From NCBI GenBank assembly GCA_965200895.1, contig CBDAVM010000002.1, forward strand, positions 682,001 to 746,000: 64,000 nt of DNA. The letters run 5' to 3'. Source of the stretch: WTFV01 sp965200895. GTDB lineage: Bacteria > Acidobacteriota > Vicinamibacteria > Vicinamibacterales > UBA8438. This document shows positions 59,258-64,000 of the stretch, piece by piece (positions within the stretch are counted from its first letter, which is position 1; every line of letters starts with the position of its first letter). Under the pieces are notes generated by a model, which was given only the letters and a program-made list of their open reading frames with translations, was not told where the DNA came from and ran no database searches. Position numbers and translations under genes: made by a program.

Positions 59258-61120
59258 TCAGTCGCCGGACGGTGGGAGCGCGAACACGTAGAGCGCGCTG
59301 CCCGCCCGTCGGAAGCGGTCAACCGCGTCCGGCTCCGCGTCCGGCGTGATCTGCACGCTCCCCGGGCGCTGGCTGCCGATGATGGCCACGTACTGCCGCC
59401 CGTCGGGCCCGAGGTAGGTGATGGGCGAGGCCCGGAAGTTGCTCCCGGTCCGGAACGTCCAAACGATGTCGCCGGTCCGGGCGTCGAACGCCCGCACCAC
59501 GCCCTCGTTGGGGCCGCCCTGGAAGAGCAGGTCCCCGCCGGTGGCCATGACCGGGGCGTTGTTGGCGGTCGTCCACTGAATCCGCCAGACGGTCTCGCCC
59601 GCCACCGGGTCGTTGGCCTGCAGCTCGTTGACGACCTCCGCGTTGGGCGGGTCCGGGGCGCGCCCGCCGCGCTCGCGCAGCGTGTAGTCGTTCCCGGGCA
59701 CGTACTCGCCCTCGACCATTCTCAGACGGTCGCAACTGTTCGAGGTCGGGGTGTACACGAGTCCGGTACGCGGCGAGTACGCGTCGTTCTGCCAGTTCCG
59801 GGCGGCGATGCCGGGGCACCAGCCGATGGCGACGTTCGCGGCGTCGGGCAGGTACCGCTGCCGATCCTCGATGTCGGTGAACATCATCTTCGTCATGTCG
59901 TAGCGCGGACGGCCGGTTTCCATGTTGATGCCGTCGAAGATGTCGTTGTAGACGAACATCCAGGGCTCGAGAAGCATCTCGCCCGTCGCGCGATCGAACA
60001 CGTAGAAGTAGCCGTTCCGGGCCGGGCGGACCAGCGCCTTGCGCGTCTCGCCGTTGATCTCCAGGTCGACGAGGAGGTTCACGTTGGGCTCGTCGAGGTC
60101 CCACTGATCCTGGGGAGTCATGTTGTAGGCCCAGATCAGGTCGCCGGTATCGGCGTCGCGGGCCAGGATCGACGCGCAGTAGTTGTTCCGGTAGCCGGTG
60201 AGGCCGCCGTCCTCGTCGAGCTCGACCACGCCCCACTCCCGGCGATAGTCGGGGTTCCAGGGGGCGCAGTTGCTCGTGCCGTAGTAGAAGAGATTGAGCT
60301 CGGCGTCGTAGGTGAACCAGCCCCAGACGGCGCCGCCGCCGCGCCGCCACGAGTCGCCCGACCAGGTGTCGAGCGCGGGGTTGTCGATCCGGTCGTCGGG
60401 ATAGAAGGGAGCGAAGCGGGACCCGATGCCCACCTCGTTGTTCGGCCCCATGCTGTAGTACCGCCAACGGAACCGGCCGTCGTCGATGTTGTAGGCGGTG
60501 ACGTGACCGCGGACGCCGCGCTCGCCGCCGGCCACGCCCACGATGACCTTGTCACCGACCACCAGGGGCATGCCGGGGACCGTCTCCCCCGTCGCCACGG
60601 TCGCGTTCTCGGCCTGCCAGATCTCCTCTCCGGTCTCCGCGTCGAGCGCGAACACCTGTCCATCGAGCGTGGAGTAGAAGATCCGGCCGTCGGCGTAGCC
60701 GAGGCCGCGGGTCTGCGCGCCGCAGCAGGCGCTGCGCCTCGTCAGCTCCGGGTCGGCGATCTCGGGCCGAAACTCCCACTTGATGAAGCCGTCCCGGGCG
60801 AGGTCGAGCGCGTAGACGTAGTTCGGCTCGGGGGTGACGATGTACATCGTGTCGCCGATCACGAGCGGCGACGCCTCGTACGAATCGTGGACGCCGAGCT
60901 GCATCGTCCACGCCATCGTGAGCTGCCCGACGTTGTCGACGTTGATCTGATCGAGGGGACTGTAGTTCCAGCCCGCGTAGTTGGCGTTCGGCATGACCCA
61001 CTGCGAGGGGTCGTCCGCCGAACCCTCCTGGGCGGCCGCGGCCCCCGGCACGCCGAGAACACCGAGCAGCGGCAGGAAGGGAATCCACATCCAGCCCCGC
61101 CGCCTGATTGACAGCCTCAT
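59258..61120 (-). CDS. PQQ-dependent alcohol dehydrogenase, lanthanide-type signature
   Basis: 620 residues. A signal peptide (about 1-31) precedes the quinoprotein propeller (NANYAGWNYSPLDQIN, tryptophan-docking repeats such as DAETGEEIWQ). Adjacent Cys132-Cys133 could form the vicinal disulfide seen over PQQ. The catalytic region reads TPQDQWDLDEPN with Asp341 and Asp343; the second Asp, two residues after the catalytic one, marks lanthanide-dependent enzymes (XoxF, PedH) and is replaced in calcium types. No cytochrome domain is fused. Unlike the 39.2-kb enzyme it lacks extra domains. A cytochrome c gene ends 84 nt upstream. Confidence 0.85.
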   Translation of the reverse strand: MRLSIRRRGWMWIPFLPLLGVLGVPGAAAAQEGSADDPSQWVMPNANYAGWNYSPLDQINVDNVGQLTMAWTMQLGVHDSYEASPLVIGDTMYIVTPEPNYVYALDLARDGFIKWEFRPEIADPELTRRSACCGAQTRGLGYADGRIFYSTLDGQVFALDAETGEEIWQAENATVATGETVPGMPLVVGDKVIVGVAGGERGVRGHVTAYNIDDGRFRWRYYSMGPNNEVGIGSRFAPFYPDDRIDNPALDTWSGDSWRRGGGAVWGWFTYDAELNLFYYGTSNCAPWNPDYRREWGVVELDEDGGLTGYRNNYCASILARDADTGDLIWAYNMTPQDQWDLDEPNVNLLVDLEINGETRKALVRPARNGYFYVFDRATGEMLLEPWMFVYNDIFDGINMETGRPRYDMTKMMFTDIEDRQRYLPDAANVAIGWCPGIAARNWQNDAYSPRTGLVYTPTSNSCDRLRMVEGEYVPGNDYTLRERGGRAPDPPNAEVVNELQANDPVAGETVWRIQWTTANNAPVMATGGDLLFQGGPNEGVVRAFDARTGDIVWTFRTGSNFRASPITYLGPDGRQYVAIIGSQRPGSVQITPDAEPDAVDRFRRAGSALYVFALPPSGD

Positions 61121-61203
61121 GCCGCACTCCTTCCGCTCGGGGCACGCGCCCCGGGTTTGCGCCGTCCATCGGCGCCGTCTACTGACAACTGGAACGTCAC
61201 TCC

Positions 61204-61857
61204 TCAGAACGGGTAACCCGGAAGCCTCGGCGACCGCGGCTGCCACTCGGGCAGCGGCGCCCAACCGTCGCGGTTGGGCATCTCGATCTTCGGCAGACTC
61301 TCGGCGTCGAGCACCAGGTCCTCCGGGATGACCTCGTTCCGGTACAGCAGGAAGGCCGTCAGCGCGTACACCTCGTCGGCGCTCAGCGTTCCCTCCTGGT
61401 AGAGCGGCATGCCGCGATTGATGTAGTCCCAGACCGTCGTCGCATAGGGCGATCGGTACGGCAGGATGCGCCCCGCCGCCCACGGGTCGACGTCGGTCCC
61501 CGGCTCGGCCTTCACCAACCGGGGCGCGCGCCGGGGGGCCCGGCCGCCCTCCAGCGCCCTCCCGTGGCATCCCGCGCAGCGCACCCGGTAGATCCGCTCC
61601 CCTTCCCCGGCCGTGCCGTTGCCCGGCGGCAGCTCCTCACCCGAGGGACCGATGGAGATGTCCCAGGCGCGGATTTCCTCCGGGGTGGGGTTCCGTCCCA
61701 CGCCGTAGGTGGGCCCCTGCGCGAGCGCGGCGCCCCCCATCAGCATCGCCAGCGCGAAGACCCCGACACCGGTCAGGCGCGCGCCTCGGCGGCCTGCTGG
61801 CGCCCGCCGGGCGCAGTGCAACGCCGGGTTTCGCCCCGGGCGGTCAGGCGCGCCCAT
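61204..61857 (-). CDS. SoxD-like cytochrome c
   Basis: 217 residues. A signal segment near 30-47 precedes one heme c site, CAGCH (Cys94, Cys97, His98). The axial and surface pattern matches SoxD: YRSPYATTVWDYINRGMP and GTLSADEVYALTAFLLYRN. It would accept electrons from the molybdenum protein encoded just upstream; it overlaps that gene by 14 nt. Confidence 0.8.
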   Translation of the reverse strand: MGAPDRPGRNPALHCARRAPAGRRGARLTGVGVFALAMLMGGAALAQGPTYGVGRNPTPEEIRAWDISIGPSGEELPPGNGTAGEGERIYRVRCAGCHGRALEGGRAPRRAPRLVKAEPGTDVDPWAAGRILPYRSPYATTVWDYINRGMPLYQEGTLSADEVYALTAFLLYRNEVIPEDLVLDAESLPKIEMPNRDGWAPLPEWQPRSPRLPGYPF

Positions 61858-63097
61858 TGTGAACGCTCCCGTCGCCGGCGACCCGCCACGGCTGGATTGT
61901 GTTGTCGAGACCGGGCACCCCGACCCTCGGATTGCCGGGCTCGCCGAAGTGCGCGGCGACCTGGGCCTGCGTCGGTTGCACCTGACCCACTTCGTCCGTG
62001 CAGCGCGACATGAGCACGGTCTCCTGCCCGTCCCAGGTCCAGGGGAGGCGGAACCGGGTGTGGGCCATGCGGTGCGCCGTCCCCTGAATCTCGGCCTCGC
62101 TCCAGCTCCGGCCGCCGTCGGTGGACACGTCCACCCGGCTGACGGCGCCCCCGCCGGACCACGCCAGGCCGGAGACCTCGTAGAAGCCGCGGCCGGGCAG
62201 CCGCTGTCCCCCGGAAGGCCGCGTGATGACCGACTTGGGCCCGACCTGGTAGCCCAGCGCGGCGCGCGTCGCGTTCCGGCTGAGGTGCCCGTAGTCGTTG
62301 TAGTTCATGTAGTACTCGTCGGTCACCTTGATTCGCCGGAGGTACTTCGTGTTGAAGATGCCCTCGAAGCCGGGAATCAGCAGCCGCAGCGGGAACCCGT
62401 TCTGCGGACGCACCGCCTCGCCGTTCATGCCGTAGGCCACGATGCAGTCGTCCATGGCCTTGGCCAGCGGGAAGCTCGACGCGCCCTTCACGTTCTCGGT
62501 CCCTTCCGCGACGACCCAGGCCGCTCCCTCCTTGACGCCCGCCTCCTTCAGCAGGGTGGACAGGAGCACGCCCGTCCACTCGGCGCAACTCGTCATCCCG
62601 TGCGTCTCCTGCACGTCCTTGTGCGTGCTTCTCGCCCGGTTGCCCGCGCACTCGATGAAATGCAGGCGGGTCACCGACGGGAGGCGCTTCAGGTCCTCCA
62701 TGGTGAAGACCAGCGGGCGCTCCACCATGCCGTGAATCATCAGGCGATGCTCGCTCGGGTCGATCTCCGGCATGAGGGAGCCGCGCGTCGTGCCCACGAA
62801 GTGGAGCGACGACGGCGTGATCGTGCCCACCGAATCCTGGAGCGGCGCCGCCACGTGGAACACGAGCCCGAACGCGTCGGGCGACTCCCGGCCGCCCGGC
62901 GGGTGCGGTATGCGCACCGAGGTCACGAAACGCGAGCGCTCGCCGTAGGCGATGGTGTCCGCATCGCCCCTGACGAACCGCTCCGGCTCCGGCGCCGCCT
63001 GCCCGAGCGCGGGCTCCGCCGCGCCCACCGTCAAGCCGCCCGCCAGCGCCGCGCCGCCTCGCAGGAATTCCCGTCTGTCGGGTCTCTTCGCACCCAT
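61844..63097 (-). CDS. SoxC-like sulfite dehydrogenase, molybdenum subunit
   Basis: 417 residues with a twin-arginine signal (RREFLRGGAALAGGL). The sulfite-oxidase fold has FIECAGNRAR with the molybdenum-ligating Cys150, GMTSCAEWTGV, and SFPLAKAMDDCIVAYGMNG. The C-terminal dimerisation domain contains GGAVSRVDVSTDGGRSW. It probably oxidises a reduced sulfur species in the periplasm and passes electrons to the SoxD-like cytochrome. No SoxXAYZB genes are in the window, so a stand-alone SorAB/SoxCD-type role is more likely. Confidence 0.88.
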   Translation of the reverse strand: MGAKRPDRREFLRGGAALAGGLTVGAAEPALGQAAPEPERFVRGDADTIAYGERSRFVTSVRIPHPPGGRESPDAFGLVFHVAAPLQDSVGTITPSSLHFVGTTRGSLMPEIDPSEHRLMIHGMVERPLVFTMEDLKRLPSVTRLHFIECAGNRARSTHKDVQETHGMTSCAEWTGVLLSTLLKEAGVKEGAAWVVAEGTENVKGASSFPLAKAMDDCIVAYGMNGEAVRPQNGFPLRLLIPGFEGIFNTKYLRRIKVTDEYYMNYNDYGHLSRNATRAALGYQVGPKSVITRPSGGQRLPGRGFYEVSGLAWSGGGAVSRVDVSTDGGRSWSEAEIQGTAHRMAHTRFRLPWTWDGQETVLMSRCTDEVGQVQPTQAQVAAHFGEPGNPRVGVPGLDNTIQPWRVAGDGSVHNGRA

Positions 63098-63237
63098 GGC
63101 CTCTCCTCCGGCAGCCTGAGGTCACTCGCCGGGTCGGCTGCCGCCATCGGCAGTATACACCCGCGCCCGCCCGGCCTCGCCGAGCGAATCGGCCGCCGGA
63201 TCGGGCCGGGAGGTCATCGTCCACGCGGTCGCCGGGC

Positions 63238-64000
63238 CTACCCGGAAGCCGGCCGATGCGCCCGGAGGAAGGACCGTATCTGACGCACCGCCAGGGGAAT
63301 CCGCTCCACCGGCCGCTTCCACGGGAACAGGCTCAGCTCGGACCGCGGCGCGAGCATGGCGGCCTCGATGGCGACGTCGTAGGGATGCGCCGGGATGTCG
63401 TCGGGCAGGATGAGGATCGGCGTCTGCAACTCGCGCACGAAGTCCCGGGTCACCGTGAAGACGAAGTCCGCATCGGTGCGGTACATCCGGGTCAGGAACC
63501 GGTCGACCATGTCCATCGTGATGTCGGGCCGGCGCGCCACGAGATCCGGCCCCCACCCCGCCATGTTGTTGTCGTAGAACAGGGTGGGGTGCTCCGGGCT
63601 CCACGCACTCGGCTGCGCCAGCACCGCGGCGACCACGCGATCGGGGGCCCGCCGCAGCAGGTTCCAGATGAAGGGGCCGCCGATGCAGAACCCGAGCACC
63701 ATGAACCGGTCGATGCCCAGGTGATCCATCACGCCGAGATGGTCGTCGGTGTGGGCGTCCCACGGCCGGTCGATCTCCAGCGGGCCCGACGACCGGCCGC
63801 GGTTGGCGTTGCGCAGGTCGGCCGCGATGCAGCGGTACTCGCCCTTGAACTCCTCCATCGGGTCGAAGGGGTGGGTCGCGAGGCCGGCGACGACCGAGTT
63901 CAGCCCGCCGCCCGGGATGACGAGCAGGGGGAAGCCCGAGCCGACCTCCTCGTAGCGGATGCGGACGGGGCCGTTCTCGTAGAAGGACGGGGCCCCTCCG
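63238..64000 (-). CDS. Alpha/beta hydrolase with cysteine nucleophile motif (5' end beyond window)
   Basis: The frame stays open to the window edge, adding at least 47 residues (VRIRYEEVGSGFPLLVIPGG) upstream of the ATG at 63858, so the true start is outside. The nucleophile elbow is GFCIGG, with Cys in place of Ser as in dienelactone hydrolases. An AADLRNANRGRSSG motif and a late acid/His region are present (ILILPDDIPAHPYDVA). The substrate is unknown. It lies 140 nt upstream of the SoxC-like gene. Confidence 0.75.
   Translation of the reverse strand, partial: GGAPSFYENGPVRIRYEEVGSGFPLLVIPGGGLNSVVAGLATHPFDPMEEFKGEYRCIAADLRNANRGRSSGPLEIDRPWDAHTDDHLGVMDHLGIDRFMVLGFCIGGPFIWNLLRRAPDRVVAAVLAQPSAWSPEHPTLFYDNNMAGWGPDLVARRPDITMDMVDRFLTRMYRTDADFVFTVTRDFVRELQTPILILPDDIPAHPYDVAIEAAMLAPRSELSLFPWKRPVERIPLAVRQIRSFLRAHRPASG

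Noticed and set aside
58202..61111. A 969-codon plus-strand open frame over the Fur gene and PQQ dehydrogenase
   Set aside because: Runs antisense to recognised genes and has no domain pattern.
1..64000. CRISPR array
   Set aside because: No series of regularly spaced direct repeats was seen; the repeats found are isolated pairs.

Overview
The window is GC-rich, gene-dense bacterial chromosome from a Gram-negative with an outer membrane: it carries LPS-export genes, a complete Tol-Pal set and cytochrome c/PQQ enzymes. A fused LptF-LptG permease, the recJ-lptC/A-lptB-rpoN order, DUF3347 proteins, several quinoprotein dehydrogenases and decayed accessory genes suggest Acidobacteriota, probably class Vicinamibacteria. 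This is inferred from gene content; there is no rRNA or tRNA gene in the window to confirm it.

Layout. 1-2.2 kb (minus): a secreted BamB/PQQ-type beta-propeller followed by the N-terminal part of a membrane sensor cut by the window edge. 2.3-14.1 kb (plus): tightly packed housekeeping genes guaA, dnaE, recJ, an LptC/LptA-like protein, lptB, rpoN and a cupin. 14.2-19.7 kb (minus): ssb and the cell-envelope operon tolQ-tolR-tolA/tonB-tolB-pal-cpoB. 19.9-27.8 kb (plus): recN, miaB, a bifunctional nuclease, parA-parB with a clear sigma70-type promoter and two palindromes, and lptFG. 27.9-31.9 kb (minus): a PHP-domain protein, metK and xerD. 32.1-34.6 kb (plus): a DUF3347 metal-binding-type protein and a cytochrome-like PHM/DBH-type protein.

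From about 34.6 kb the region is accessory. It holds a frameshifted fibronectin-III surface protein, a glycosyltransferase, a cytochrome c-PQQ-dehydrogenase-NTF2 fusion, an enolase-superfamily enzyme with an SDR oxidoreductase, an MntA-HepT toxin-antitoxin pair, a metallo-beta-lactamase-fold protein with a degraded metal motif, and a tripartite tricarboxylate transporter. The transporter's tctC is separated from tctB-tctA by 1.5 kb of debris: a P4-type integrase tail, a frameshifted TOMM (azole-peptide) leader-binding protein and an Rpn-type nuclease with an in-frame amber codon. A 21-bp sequence at the right edge of this debris recurs 12 kb upstream.

52.3-58.6 kb (minus) looks like one metal-homeostasis operon: a Fur/Zur-family regulator with a palindromic operator, a CbiM-type permease, a fused CbiQ-CbiO, a small conserved protein, a COG0523 G3E GTPase with an inserted domain, a WD40 propeller and a thioredoxin-like ferredoxin. 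The last 5 kb (minus) has a broken lactonase gene, a PQQ alcohol dehydrogenase with the Asp-x-Asp signature of lanthanide enzymes, a SoxD-like cytochrome c, a SoxC-like molybdenum sulfite dehydrogenase and a partial alpha/beta hydrolase.
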